This document shows positions 25,695 to 36,600 of a DNA stretch of 64,000 nt, piece after piece. Origin of the DNA: Pseudomonadota bacterium (GTDB lineage Bacteria > Desulfobacterota > Desulfobacteria > Desulfobacterales > RPRI01); the NCBI GenBank assembly GCA_018817425.1, contig JAHITX010000117.1, forward strand, positions 19,592 through 83,591. The letters are read 5' to 3'. Position numbers and translations under genes: made by a program. How positions within the stretch are numbered: the stretch's first letter is position 1; each line of letters starts with the position of its first letter. A model generated the notes under the pieces. It was not told the origin of the DNA and made no database searches. It saw nothing but the letters and a program-made list of their open reading frames with translations.

Positions 25695-25872
25695 TTCAGG
25701 TGCTCATATCGAGCGAATAGGGAACCCCGTTAAAATCGGGGACGGGCCCGCCGCTGTAATCCTGACCTTTTCTTTAGAAAGGGAACTCTTTTGACCTTTG
25801 TGTGCCACTGTTCAGACGTATCGGAATGGGAAGGCCGTCAAAAGAGCGGGAGAGTCAGAAGACCTGCCTGAA
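25695..25872 (+). promoter_or_regulatory. Cobalamin riboswitch 4
   Basis: P1 TTCAGG/CCTGAA, a normal short P2 (GCTCATATCGAGC), AATAGGGAACCCCG, GACGGGCCCGCCGCTGT, GCCACTG, TGGGAAGG and GTCAGAAGACCTGCCTG. A TATAAT at 25669-25674 is a possible -10; no good -35 is visible. It controls the anchored CobN-like protein and the secreted CbiK. Confidence 0.95.
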
Positions 25873-25930
25873 TGTTTATGTGTCTTCCGAGGAAAAGAAG
25901 ATACATCAAAGATCATGAGGACAAAAAAGG

Positions 25931-25971
25931 GATTCCCCGGATCGATTTAATCGGTACGGGGATTTTTTTTT
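25931..25971 (+). terminator. Rho-independent terminator of riboswitch 4
   Basis: A TCCCCGGATCGATTT arm, the complementary arm with TACGGGGA, and a run of nine T. The stem is almost the same as those of riboswitches 3, 5 and 6. Confidence 0.9.
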
Positions 25972-26028
25972 GGGGTTGATGGTACCTTTGACCAGTATTG
26001 CTAAAAAAGAAGAAAAAAGGATTTATTA

Positions 26029-29000
26029 ATGATCAGTATTCGGGTTTACAATGCAAGAGTGTGGCTTATTGCAGCTTGCTGCTTTTTTGTCATGTTTTCA
26101 AAAGCGAATGCACAAAATATTTCTATTCTGGAAGTAGATATCAATAGCTATCAGGTTAATCAGGCCGTAAAGAAATTGAATCTTCCAAAATCTATTCAAA
26201 CACGGTTTTTTACTTTTGAAGATTTGAAGGCGGATAAAACGGCGAAAAACTTTATCACCGGATCATCAATTGTTTTTGTAAATGTAATGATGCCTGAATT
26301 GGCAAATTATATGGCTGATGAGAAATTAATAGCCGGTCGGGCAGTTTATGCACTTAACAGGGCGGGTGATCCGGAAGCACTGGCTAAAAAAGGATATCTG
26401 TTTGATTCAAAGATTATTGACTACTATCATAATAAAAGCATTGCCAATATGGTTAATATGGTACGTATGGCAGTACACCGTCATATTGATCCAAAGATTA
26501 AATTTGAAGAAGTAAAAATGGTGCCGGAACTATGTATCCATCACCCGGATGCGCCGTATAAATTTTCTGAAACTGTTGCCTATAAAAGTTGGTATAAATA
26601 CCGTTCGGGTTATAAGCTTGATAATCCCTGGGTTGGTATCATGTTCTACGGTACTACTTTAAAAGAAGGTCAGGTTGAAGCAGCCGATGATTTGATCAAA
26701 AAGCTTGAAGCCTCAGGATTTAATGTACTTGCCTGTTTCGGCCCTGTTCAAATGGTCCTTAATCAATATTTAAAACCTGTTGACGGGAAAGCTCCGGTTG
26801 ATTTACTTCTGGCTTTTACAATGAAGTTTTCTTCCTGTATCAATGATGAAATCCGTGCAGCTCTTGTAAATTTGAATGTGCCGGTTTTTAATGTAATCCG
26901 CCCTTACGGCGAAACCATAGAAGAGTGGCGAAAAAGCGAGGTGGGTTTAGGCCCCATGGAAACTGTCTGGGCTGTATCCACACCTGAGTTTTCCTCAGCA
27001 ATCGAGCCAACGGTGTTGGTAGGAAAGAAGGAAATTATTGATCCTGAAACCGGCAGGAGTCTGTATGTATATGAAACTATAGATGAAACTATTCAACTTC
27101 TTATCCCGCGCCTTAAAAAATGGGCGGCACTTCAGCGAATGCACAATCCCGAAAAGAAAATAGCCATAATTTATTACAATCACAGCCAGGGTAAACAAAA
27201 TATTGCTGCCGCCTATCTGAATGTTTTTAGAAGCCTTCAGGTTATTATGAACCGGATGCAAGAGGAAGGTTACAACATCAAACATACGGATAAGCTAACG
27301 GAAGATGGGCTTAAAGAAGTTATTTTAAAAAGTGGGCGAAATATTGGTTCCTGGGCTCCCGGAGAGCTTGATGCAATGCTTGCGGCCGGTGATGCAGAGC
27401 AGGTTTCATTGACGGAATATAAAAAATGGTTTGACAGGCTGCCTGAAGAATTCAAAAAACCGGTGTTAGCCCAATGGGGTCCGCCTGAAAAAAGTACTAT
27501 CATGACCAAAAACGGTAATATGGTTTTTCCCATGGTGAAATTCGGCAATATAGTATTATTGCCTGAACCGGCCCGCGGATGGACGGATGATCCCATGAAA
27601 CTGTATCATGATACTACTCTTTATCCTCACCATCAGTATATTGCGGCATATCTCTGGCTTTCGGAAAAATTTAAAGCCGATGCCATGGTACATCTGGGGA
27701 CACATGCAACTTATGAATGGCTTCCGGGAAAACAAGCCGGTCTTGCGCCATCAGATCCACCGGAGATTATGACCGGAAGTATTCCCAATATATATCCTTA
27801 TATTGTGGATGATATAGGAGAAGGCATTGAAGCCAAGCGCCGGGGCAGGGGAGTAATTCTTGATCATCTGACTCCTCCAATGAAAGAAGCCGATCTTTAC
27901 CATGAATACAGTCAATTGCAAGATCTGTATCAAAAATATGAAATTGCCAAAACAGGCGGCAGCGAAACTGCACCCGAATACATGAAGAAAATGAAGAAAC
28001 TGGTGGAAGAAACCGGGATTGCGACTGATCTTGCAATAACCGATATGAATGAAGATGCGATGAAGAAAATTAATCTATATCTTCATGAGATTGACAACAA
28101 TTCACTTCCTTACGGTTTACATACATATGGTAAAGCCTATGACCCTGATGCGGCATCGGAAACAGTTGAGCTGATAATGAAGCAGAATCCGAAAGCCGAT
28201 ATAAATCAGGTGCAACGGGATTTGGATGCTTCTCCTGTCAGGGAGATGGATAATTTTATCCGCGCCTTACGCGGAGAATATGTGCCTGCCGGAGAAGGCA
28301 ATGATCCATTACGAAACCTTGCAGCTATTACCACCGGTAAAAACTTTTATGGATTTTCCCCGGCAAAGGTACCATCCAAAGCGGCCTGGGAAATCGGTAA
28401 ACGGGCTGCCGTGCAAATGATAGAAGAGAAGTTGAAAAAGGATGGCAAATATCCGCAAAAAGTAGGTGTGGTGCTTTGGGCAACCGAGACCACCCGTAAC
28501 GAAGGTGTTAATGAAAGCACGATACTGTATCTTATGGGTGTGGAGCCGGTCTGGGATGCTACAGAACGTGTAACAGACAGCTGTGTAATTCCGGGAAGAC
28601 AACTTGGTCGTCCCCGTATCGATGTGCTTATAAATCCTTCCGGTTTGTATCGTGATATGTTTCCAAATAAACTCATATTTCTGGATGAAGCAGTACAAAA
28701 AGCAATGGCCCAGACCGATATAGAAAATTTTCTTGCGAAAAACAAGGCAGTTATTAAAAACGCGCTTATTGCTTCAGGTATGAATGAAAAAGAGGCTGAA
28801 GAGCAGTCACGTTTTCGGATATTTACTGAAAAGCCCGGTTCTTATGGAAACGGGGTGGAAGAGATGGTGGGCGCTTCGGGACTGTGGGAATCAGATAAAG
28901 CTATCAGCGACATCTATATGAACCGTACCCAGTTTGCTGTGGGCCGGGGGAAATGGGCTGTGCCCGTAAAAGAAGCATTTGCGGAAAACCTTCGCGGTGT

Positions 29001-29958
29001 GGATATAGCTGTTCATTCGCGTTCCAGCAACGTGATAGGCATCATCGATACCGATGATTTTTTCATGTATCTGGGAGGCATGTCACTTGCTGTGAAGAAT
29101 GTGAAAGGCGAAGCGCCTGATACTATGGTTACAATGCATCGTAAAAAAGATGAATTGATGGTTGAAGATGTGGCCAAAACAATCGGCAGGGAGCTTAGAA
29201 CACGCTATTTAAATCCCCAGTGGATTGAAGGGATGAAAAAGGACAATTATGCCGGGGCCCGCCAGATGGCTGATTTTGCGGAAAACCTTTGGGGTTGGCA
29301 GGTTACGGTACGTGATGCTGTGGATGCTGCCAAGTGGAAGCAGGTATATGATGTTTATGTGGAAGATAAGTATGGCATGGAGCTGAAAGAGTTTTTTGAT
29401 AAGCAAAATCCATGGGCATATCAATCAATGACTGCCCGCATGCTGGAAGCGGTTCGCAAGGACTACTGGCAGGCTGATGAAAAAATCACCCGCAAGCTGG
29501 CCGCCGAATATGCGATCAATGTAGTCGAAAAAGGTGTGGCCTGCTGCGACCATACCTGCAACAATCCCATGCTTAATCAGATGGTAGTAAATATTATTTC
29601 TTTGCCTGGTGTATTGTCGCCGGAGATAGTGGAAAAATTCAAGCTGGCAATAGAGAAAATGGCTGCCAAATCTTTAGATAAGCAGACCGAGGATAGAAAA
29701 GAACTGTTGGCCGAACTTAGTGCCGGGCCGGGAACGAATGAGAAAAACACCGGACAGGAAGAAAAGAAAAAGCCTGTGGATGAGAGTAGTAGTAAAATCC
29801 AGAAAGATGCAAAAAAAGTTGAGGGCTATAAGATGCAGGATATGGATACTAAAGATGAAACTACGGATTTGAGTTCATCGGGCATCCAATGGGCGGCATC
29901 ACTGTTTGTCCTGTTATTGATTGGATTGTTTGTTTGGGGATCGCGGCGCAGACGATAG
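26029..29958 (+). CDS. Periplasmic, membrane-anchored CobN/HmuS-like protein A
   Basis: The 1309-residue protein has a signal peptide (about 1-28, KANAQN), so the body is periplasmic. The CobN-family core motif is HLGTHATYEWLPGKQ from residue 555. A cysteine/histidine cluster, CCDHTC at 1172-1177, is shared with the paralogue at 33620 and absent from the cytosolic CobN. A charged linker follows and one C-terminal helix (about 1281-1303) ends in RRRR, giving an inner-membrane anchor. HmuS, reported as an anaerobic heme dechelatase in Bacteroidota, has this architecture. Here a cobalamin riboswitch lies upstream and cbiK follows, so cobalt or corrinoid chemistry is more likely than heme (inference). 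Confidence 0.9.
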   Translation: MISIRVYNARVWLIAACCFFVMFSKANAQNISILEVDINSYQVNQAVKKLNLPKSIQTRFFTFEDLKADKTAKNFITGSSIVFVNVMMPELANYMADEKLIAGRAVYALNRAGDPEALAKKGYLFDSKIIDYYHNKSIANMVNMVRMAVHRHIDPKIKFEEVKMVPELCIHHPDAPYKFSETVAYKSWYKYRSGYKLDNPWVGIMFYGTTLKEGQVEAADDLIKKLEASGFNVLACFGPVQMVLNQYLKPVDGKAPVDLLLAFTMKFSSCINDEIRAALVNLNVPVFNVIRPYGETIEEWRKSEVGLGPMETVWAVSTPEFSSAIEPTVLVGKKEIIDPETGRSLYVYETIDETIQLLIPRLKKWAALQRMHNPEKKIAIIYYNHSQGKQNIAAAYLNVFRSLQVIMNRMQEEGYNIKHTDKLTEDGLKEVILKSGRNIGSWAPGELDAMLAAGDAEQVSLTEYKKWFDRLPEEFKKPVLAQWGPPEKSTIMTKNGNMVFPMVKFGNIVLLPEPARGWTDDPMKLYHDTTLYPHHQYIAAYLWLSEKFKADAMVHLGTHATYEWLPGKQAGLAPSDPPEIMTGSIPNIYPYIVDDIGEGIEAKRRGRGVILDHLTPPMKEADLYHEYSQLQDLYQKYEIAKTGGSETAPEYMKKMKKLVEETGIATDLAITDMNEDAMKKINLYLHEIDNNSLPYGLHTYGKAYDPDAASETVELIMKQNPKADINQVQRDLDASPVREMDNFIRALRGEYVPAGEGNDPLRNLAAITTGKNFYGFSPAKVPSKAAWEIGKRAAVQMIEEKLKKDGKYPQKVGVVLWATETTRNEGVNESTILYLMGVEPVWDATERVTDSCVIPGRQLGRPRIDVLINPSGLYRDMFPNKLIFLDEAVQKAMAQTDIENFLAKNKAVIKNALIASGMNEKEAEEQSRFRIFTEKPGSYGNGVEEMVGASGLWESDKAISDIYMNRTQFAVGRGKWAVPVKEAFAENLRGVDIAVHSRSSNVIGIIDTDDFFMYLGGMSLAVKNVKGEAPDTMVTMHRKKDELMVEDVAKTIGRELRTRYLNPQWIEGMKKDNYAGARQMADFAENLWGWQVTVRDAVDAAKWKQVYDVYVEDKYGMELKEFFDKQNPWAYQSMTARMLEAVRKDYWQADEKITRKLAAEYAINVVEKGVACCDHTCNNPMLNQMVVNIISLPGVLSPEIVEKFKLAIEKMAAKSLDKQTEDRKELLAELSAGPGTNEKNTGQEEKKKPVDESSSKIQKDAKKVEGYKMQDMDTKDETTDLSSSGIQWAASLFVLLLIGLFVWGSRRRR

Positions 29959-30015
29959 TTACATGCAATGTTCATATTTTTAATTGATTAAAACAATTTA
30001 AAAAAAGGAGAAAAA

Positions 30016-30897
30016 ATGAGAAGATTAAAATTGTACAGTTTGATGACGGCTTTTATATTTTTTGTGCTTTCAGGTTATGCTTATGCTGCAAGCGGTCATG
30101 CTCGCACTGATTCGAAGAAGGTAGGGATTCTTTTGGTTGCTTTTGGATCAAGCGAAGCATCAGCCCAGGTTTCATTTCAAAACATCGATAAAAAGGTTAA
30201 GGCCACCTATCCCGATATCCCGGTTTACTGGGCATATACGTCTCATATCATCCGGGATAAACTTGCTAAGCAAGGGAAATTGCTGGATTCACCCGAAGTT
30301 GCCTTAGCGAAGATGATAGACGAAAAATTTACTCATGTGGCTGTTCAATCCCTGCACACCATCGGCGGGGCAGAATATCACGATTTAAGAAGAACTGTGG
30401 AAGCATTCAAATTGATGGGAAGATTCCAAAGAATTGTGCTGGGATATCCTCTTTTGGCAAGCCAGAATGATATGCAAAGGACGGTTAATGCCATAATAAA
30501 ATACATACCCAAAAACAGGAAAAAAGACGAAGCCGTTGTTTTAATGGGACACGGCACCCACCATCCATCTAATGCCTTCTATGCAGCATTGATGTTCCAG
30601 TTACAGCTTAGAGATCCTAATATATTCGTCGGCACAGTGGAAGGTTATCCAGAAATCGGTCTGATAAAAGAATTGCTGCTTCAAAAAAAGATAAAAATAG
30701 CATATTTGATACCCTTTATGTCGGTAGCCGGAGATCATGCCAAGAACGACATGGCAGGAGATGAAGCAGATTCTTGGAAATCTATTTTAACAATAAACGG
30801 TATTACATGTGTTCCGGTTCTTAAAGGTACTGCGGAATATGATGATTTCGTAGATATCTGGGTTGACCATATTGGTAAACCACTTAGTCATTTTTAA
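30016..30897 (+). CDS. cbiK: Periplasmic sirohydrochlorin cobaltochelatase, CbiK-P type
   Basis: The 293-residue protein has an N-terminal signal peptide (to about residue 25, AYAAS), as in the exported CbiK of Desulfovibrio. The class II chelatase fold is clear: ILLVAFGSSEASAQ at the start, the metal-ligand His179 in MGHGTHHPSN and His241 in VAGDHAKNDMAG. The known reaction is insertion of Co2+ (or Fe2+) into sirohydrochlorin. A secreted form cannot see the cytosolic substrate, so metal storage, heme binding or work on imported tetrapyrroles is more likely. It is 57 bp after the CobN-like gene in the same riboswitch unit, with an AAAGGAG ribosome site. Confidence 0.93.
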   Translation: MRRLKLYSLMTAFIFFVLSGYAYAASGHARTDSKKVGILLVAFGSSEASAQVSFQNIDKKVKATYPDIPVYWAYTSHIIRDKLAKQGKLLDSPEVALAKMIDEKFTHVAVQSLHTIGGAEYHDLRRTVEAFKLMGRFQRIVLGYPLLASQNDMQRTVNAIIKYIPKNRKKDEAVVLMGHGTHHPSNAFYAALMFQLQLRDPNIFVGTVEGYPEIGLIKELLLQKKIKIAYLIPFMSVAGDHAKNDMAGDEADSWKSILTINGITCVPVLKGTAEYDDFVDIWVDHIGKPLSHF

Positions 30898-30985
30898 TTG
30901 ATGCAAGTAATAGCAATTATAATAATCTATTCAAAATAAAGAATAAATTATTTGAAAATGGTTTATAAGTAAATTGAAAATTATC

Positions 30986-31015
30986 TTGACATAGCTCTTT
31001 ATAAACTCGTATTAA
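30986..31015 (+). promoter_or_regulatory. Promoter of riboswitch 5
   Basis: TTGACA (30986-30991), an 18-bp spacer and TATTAA (31010-31015). The start point would fall just before the aptamer at 31030. Confidence 0.65.
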
Positions 31016-31029
31016 AGAAAACAATAGTA

Positions 31030-31190
31030 TTCAGGTGCTCATAATGAGCAAATAGGGAACCCCGTGAAATTCGGGGGCGGGCCCGCCGCTGTAATCGGGG
31101 ACTAAAGCTGCTAAATGCCACTGTCACGCATAATTATGATGGGAAGGCGCAGCTGGAAGAATGATCCGAGAGTCAGAAGACCTGCCTGAA
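31030..31190 (+). promoter_or_regulatory. Cobalamin riboswitch 5
   Basis: P1 TTCAGG/CCTGAA, a short P2 (GCTCATAATGAGC), AATAGGGAACCCCG, GGGCGGGCCCGCCGCTGT, GCCACTG, TGGGAAGGCG and GTCAGAAGACCTGCCTG. It controls the hmu-like operon that starts at 31469. The stretch from the terminator to 31468 is AT-rich and I see no further element in it. Confidence 0.95.
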
Positions 31191-31249
31191 TATTTGTGTG
31201 TCTTCCGAGGACAAGAGGGCGCATCAAGGATCATGAGGATAAAAAAGGG

Positions 31250-31286
31250 ATTCCCCGGATCGATTTAATCGGTCCGGGGATTTTTA
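31250..31286 (+). terminator. Rho-independent terminator of riboswitch 5
   Basis: A TTCCCCGGATCGATTTAATC arm folds with GGTCCGGGGA, and a T-rich tail follows. Confidence 0.9.
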
Positions 31287-31468
31287 TTTTATTCTGCGAT
31301 AGTAATATTTATATATAATATTAACAATGTCTTATATGGCATAGCTTGAAATCCTGCATTATGCGCATGGCGAATTTATACTTTACAAATTACCGTCATA
31401 TTAAAAAGTATTATATTCGCCTTAACCTGATATTGATTTGTGAATAGAGTTATCATGAAAGGAGTAAA

Positions 31469-33598
31469 GTGGTGCAGCTAAATAATCTTAAATTATCGGG
31501 TTATAACAAAGTATTTATAATATGGTTAATCACTGTTTTAATATTTATTTCGGTCAAACAGTTATGTGCTGAAGAAACCGCAAGCCACGTTATGGATGAA
31601 ATCGTTGTCACATCAACCAATAAAAGTAAAATGATTGATATACCGGCTAGTATTTCAGTTATAACGGCTGAGGAACTATCAGAGATGGGTGCGAAAAATA
31701 TTGTCGAGGCAATCAGCAAGATTCCGGGAGTCGATAATGTCAGCGCAAAAGACTCCGCTATATCCATCCGGGGTACCAAGAGTTCTATGGCCGGGGGACC
31801 CGTTATCCTCATTGATGGCGTGCCCCAGAAGATTGGTGATTACCGGTATGATGAATTCAGCTTTATCCCTGTTTCACAGATCGAAAGAATCGAGGTTCTG
31901 CGCTCTGCCGGGATTGCCTATGGGCCTGGAGCTGCCAGGGGTGTGATTAATGTTATCACTAAAAAAGGCAAAACCGGCGTCTTTAACGGTGATGTGTCGG
32001 TTTCCTACGGATCATGGAATACTCATAATGAATATGCGGGATTTTCGGGAAGCGTAAATCGGTGGGACTATTTTGTTAATACCGCAAATTACAGTACTGA
32101 CGGTTATGAAGAAGAGGAAGAAGATCGTATATCCGCCCTTGTAAAGGTGGGTTACAATCTATCGGATCAAACCCGTATCGGCATCCGGGGAAATTATATC
32201 ACACATGATCAGATCACCGTTGACGGGTTTTCAAAATTCGAATGGCAGAAGGAAAATTATCGCCGGGACATTCATTTCCCCAGGAGCGAAACCGATCCGA
32301 CCCTGATCTGGCACAACTCAAAGGATCAGGACATCGCAACTGCAGCTTTTGAGTTTTCCCACAAGGGCAACGGCTTGTTTATAGATTCCAACATATCCTG
32401 GACAGGTTATGAGGAAGATTACCGCAGATCCTATGCTTTGTATACTAGCCCCACCAGCGTCTATCATGACGACAAGGAACAGGATACCTATACGGCAACA
32501 CTTTCGGGGGGGTATGATTTTAACATAGGGGCAATCAGTTACACACCCTCCATTGGCTTGAACTTTGAGGATATTGAGTTTTCTAATTTTCGAATCTACC
32601 CCTATGATCCGGCAAAAGATACGGACAGTTCCATCTTTGATTTTGAAGAACGGCAATATGGCGTGTTCTGGGATAATGACTTGGTTCTTAGTGAACACTG
32701 GGGACTCAAGATCGGTGGCCGCGTCGACCGGGTTGAAATTGATTTTAAGGACCGGGTTCCGAACAAGGTGGATGAGAGCAATACAATGTATAGCTGGCTG
32801 ATAGCCCCGTCCTATCGTTTCAGCGAGAAGGCTACTGTCTATATTTCAGCGGGAAGGAATTACTGGTTTCCCACGCCCCGGTATTATGCCTGGGCCGCGG
32901 AAAGCGGCGGAGATCTTAACCGGCCTGAGGATCTGAAACCGGAAAAGTCACTGACTTATGAAATCGGCTACCGTAATATGCTACATAAAACAATAAACAT
33001 CAATCTGACTACCTATTTCACAGAATATAATGATAAATTCTCCACTGTTTATAATCCCCCAGCCACAACTTCCTATGGGCAAAAGAATGTGGGGGAGGCC
33101 GAGGCAAGAGGCATTGAACTTGAGGTGGACGGACGGTTATGCCGCTACTTCGGCTATCGGCTTGCCGGAACGTATCAGAAGATTGAATGGAAATCAGGTC
33201 AGATGGTGGTATATGACCACCCGTCCAATGATAGGGTCTTTAGGGATCTGGACGGCTATCGGGTAGATCATGTTCCTGAATACAGCGGTTTGGTGGGGCT
33301 TGATTTTTATCCCTTTGAAGGGCTCAAGCTTGGTGTAGATGTAAATTATACAGGATCTCAATATGTAGATTATTTAAACCGAATCAAATATTCATCAAAG
33401 ACCACTTGTGATGCCAATATTTCCTACAAAGTGAATAACTGGAAAATCTGGGTTCTTGGCAAAAACATCTTTGACCGAAAGATAGAATATGTTTCCAACA
33501 CGACCGGAAGGCTTACCGGAGCAGATGGGGAGCCCAGAAACTATTATTATATACAGGATGGTGCTTATGTTGAAGCCGGAATCAGTGTGGGTTTTTAA
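31469..33598 (+). CDS. TonB-dependent receptor, first gene of the hmu-like operon
   Basis: The 709-residue protein starts at a GTG with AAAGGAG six bases upstream. A signal peptide ends near QLCAEE. The plug domain (residues about 45-165) has MDEIVVTSTNKS, IPGVDNVSAKDSAISIRG, a VILIDGVP segment and GPGAARGVINVITKKG. The barrel ends with a terminal Phe (SVGF). By position it corresponds to HmuR of Porphyromonas/Bacteroides, but its leader is a cobalamin riboswitch, so the imported ligand is probably a corrinoid or cobalt tetrapyrrole. The downstream HmuS-like gene follows after 21 bp. Confidence 0.93.
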   Translation: MVQLNNLKLSGYNKVFIIWLITVLIFISVKQLCAEETASHVMDEIVVTSTNKSKMIDIPASISVITAEELSEMGAKNIVEAISKIPGVDNVSAKDSAISIRGTKSSMAGGPVILIDGVPQKIGDYRYDEFSFIPVSQIERIEVLRSAGIAYGPGAARGVINVITKKGKTGVFNGDVSVSYGSWNTHNEYAGFSGSVNRWDYFVNTANYSTDGYEEEEEDRISALVKVGYNLSDQTRIGIRGNYITHDQITVDGFSKFEWQKENYRRDIHFPRSETDPTLIWHNSKDQDIATAAFEFSHKGNGLFIDSNISWTGYEEDYRRSYALYTSPTSVYHDDKEQDTYTATLSGGYDFNIGAISYTPSIGLNFEDIEFSNFRIYPYDPAKDTDSSIFDFEERQYGVFWDNDLVLSEHWGLKIGGRVDRVEIDFKDRVPNKVDESNTMYSWLIAPSYRFSEKATVYISAGRNYWFPTPRYYAWAAESGGDLNRPEDLKPEKSLTYEIGYRNMLHKTININLTTYFTEYNDKFSTVYNPPATTSYGQKNVGEAEARGIELEVDGRLCRYFGYRLAGTYQKIEWKSGQMVVYDHPSNDRVFRDLDGYRVDHVPEYSGLVGLDFYPFEGLKLGVDVNYTGSQYVDYLNRIKYSSKTTCDANISYKVNNWKIWVLGKNIFDRKIEYVSNTTGRLTGADGEPRNYYYIQDGAYVEAGISVGF

Positions 33599-33619
33599 TG
33601 AGTATATACTTGAATTCTT

Positions 33620-36600
33620 ATGAATTTAATTATGAAAATTAGGAAAAATATAATTATTCTGTCGGCAATACTGGTAATTGCTATTATATGTTCTGCTGAT
33701 ACGGCTAATGCCGCGCGGTATGCGATAGGCTTTTTTGTAGGTGATTCTGACGCATATACTTGCTTGCAGGCAGTTAAGATGATCAATCTTCCGGAAGTGG
33801 AGATCGGAATTTTTACTCAGGAGGACATTGATAAAAACCTGACCACAGACTTTATTAAGCGCATGGATATTGCCATAGTTGATATTATGCCTCGTCATCT
33901 TGGTAAATGGCTCATTTCCAAAAAAGCAGCAATCAATCCGGGCGTAAGGATCTATGCAGTTCGAATGTCCGGTCAGCTTAAGGATTATCTTGATGCAGGT
34001 TTTATCATGGATCAGGATGTCCGAAACTATTATAAGTTTACTTCTTCCGCCAATCTTAAAAACCTGATTCTTTTCTTATCCCAAAAGGATCTGAAATTGG
34101 CCACCCGGTTTGTCCCTGCGGTTATTCCGCCTGAAAACGGGCTCTATCATCCTGATGCTCCTGAGATATTTAAGTCCCTTGAAGATTATATTAAATGGTA
34201 CCGTCAAAGCGGTCACTACCAGCCGGGCAAGTTGTGGGATCTGACTATAATATTTCCTACTTTTCCTGTTGATAATAAGCAGGCTCCTGTTAATGCCCTG
34301 ATACGGGCATATGAAAAAAACGGCATTAATACTATAACGCTCATGCGGGCCATGAAAGATTGGGATTTGGCCGTTGACCGTCTTATTTCCGCCGAACCGC
34401 TAAAAACTCATCTTGGTTCCATTACCGGATTTACTTTCAAGTTCAGTTCCAGATTATCGGCACACACAATGGATGTGCTGAAAAAAGCCGATGTACCGGT
34501 ATTTAGTCCTATTTATCTTTTCTTTTCAACCGGAGAAGAATGGATGGCATCCGAACAAGGCGTTACTCCCGCAGAAATATCACTTCAATTTGGCGTACCG
34601 GAGCTTTCCGGGTTGATAGAGCCGACCGTGATGGGAGTTAAAGAACGTGTGGCAACAGAATCCGGGAAAGTTAATGCCTACCATTACATACCGGTAACAT
34701 CTCTGGTGGAAAAACAAGCCAGGCGCACGGCTTTGTGGCACAGGTTGAAACAAAAAGCAAATAAGGACAAGAAGGTAGTACTGATATACTATAACCATGG
34801 TGGCGGCAAGCAAAATATCGGGGCCAGCTATCTTAATGTATTTAATAGTATCCGGGAAATCATCAGTAATATGAAACAGGCCGGATATACTGTTGATGGC
34901 GATCTGTCGGAAGATAAAATTAAAGATCTTTTGATCAGATCGGGACGCAATATAGGTTCATGGGCACCGGATGAACTGGATAAAATGATACGGGAAGGTG
35001 AAGTGGAGTTTATTCCGTTTTTGCAGTATAAGAAATGGTTAAAAGATGTTGATAAAACATTTGCCGCAAATATTGAAAAAGATTGGGGCAGTCCCGATGA
35101 TTCCGATATCATGACCCGCAACGGCAAATTTATAATTCCCTGTATCAAGCTGGGCAATTTGATTTTAGCCCCTCAGCCTTCCAGAGGATGGAGCGATGAC
35201 CCTGAGAAACTTTTTCATAGCACTGTTTTATATCCGCATCATCAATATACGGCTTTTTATTTATGGCTTCAAAATAAAATTAAACCCGATGTCATGATAA
35301 ACCTGGGTACCCATGGCACACATGAGTGGCTGCCAGGAAAACAGGCCGGGCTCTCAGCTTCATGTCCGCCTGAGGTTCTTATCGGTGATATTCCCAGTTT
35401 GTATCCATATATTGTTGATGATGTCGGGGAGGGTATCCAGGCCAAAAGACGGGGCCGGGGCGTGATTATCGATCATGCAACACCACCTTTTAAAAAAGGA
35501 GGTGACTATGGAGAATACTCCAAACTGGCAGCTTTGATCAGTGAATATGAATCATCTTCTTCCGAAAAGATTCGACAGGCCAGAATGGTTCGTATTTGGG
35601 ATATGGCGGTAAAACTGGGTATCGATAAAGATCTGGATATCCGAAGTCTTGATGATGATGGCATGGAAATAATCGATCATTATATCCTTGAACTTAAAAC
35701 TGAAATGATACCTTACGGTTTGCACACTTTCGGTCTTTCTCCAACAGGAGAAGGCCTTGAAGAAACTGCAAAGGCTATTGCTTTAAAAGGTGATCAGGCT
35801 GCGGATTTCTATAAATCTCTGCTTTTGGAATGCGGTCCTTCTGAAAGAAACAGCCTTATCAGGGGTTTGCGAGGCGGCTATATTCCACCGGCATCAGGAA
35901 ATGATCCGATACGGAACCCGGAAAGTCTTCCCACCGGTAAAAACTTCTATAGTTTTGATCCGGATAAGGTTCCATCTAAAGAAGCCTGGGAGAACGGCAA
36001 AAAAGCGGCGGATCAATTGATTGACTCATACCGGAAAAAAAATAACGGAAAATATCCTGAGCAGATAGGAATAATACTCTGGTCCGTTGAAACTATAAGA
36101 GATGAGGGAATCAACGTAGCCACAGCCTTGCGGCTATTGGGTATGAAACCGGTCTGGGATCAATGTGATAAGGTAACGGGTGTTGAGCCGGTTTTGGGAA
36201 AGCAGTTGAAAAGGCCACGGATCGATGTATTGCTTCAAATGTCGGGTCTTTTCAGAGATACGTTTCCCACGGCAGGGCTTTTGCTCGATAATGCTGTTAA
36301 ACAGGCGGCGACTCTTAGTGATGTGGAAAATTTTGTTAAAAACCATACGGTCCAAATACGTAAACAACTGATAGAAAAGGGGTACACGCTAAAAGAGGCT
36401 GAGAAACTGTCCACCGTGCGGCTTTTCAGCGCAGAACCTGGGGCTTACGGAACCAAGGTAGATAACATGACAGGCTCAAGCGGTATGTGGGATAATGATA
36501 GTGTAGTTGCCGAACAGGGTTTTATCAACATGGTTTCATACGGGTATTCATCGGATATCTGGGGTAAGCCGCTTAAGGATACATACAGACAAAACCTGAA

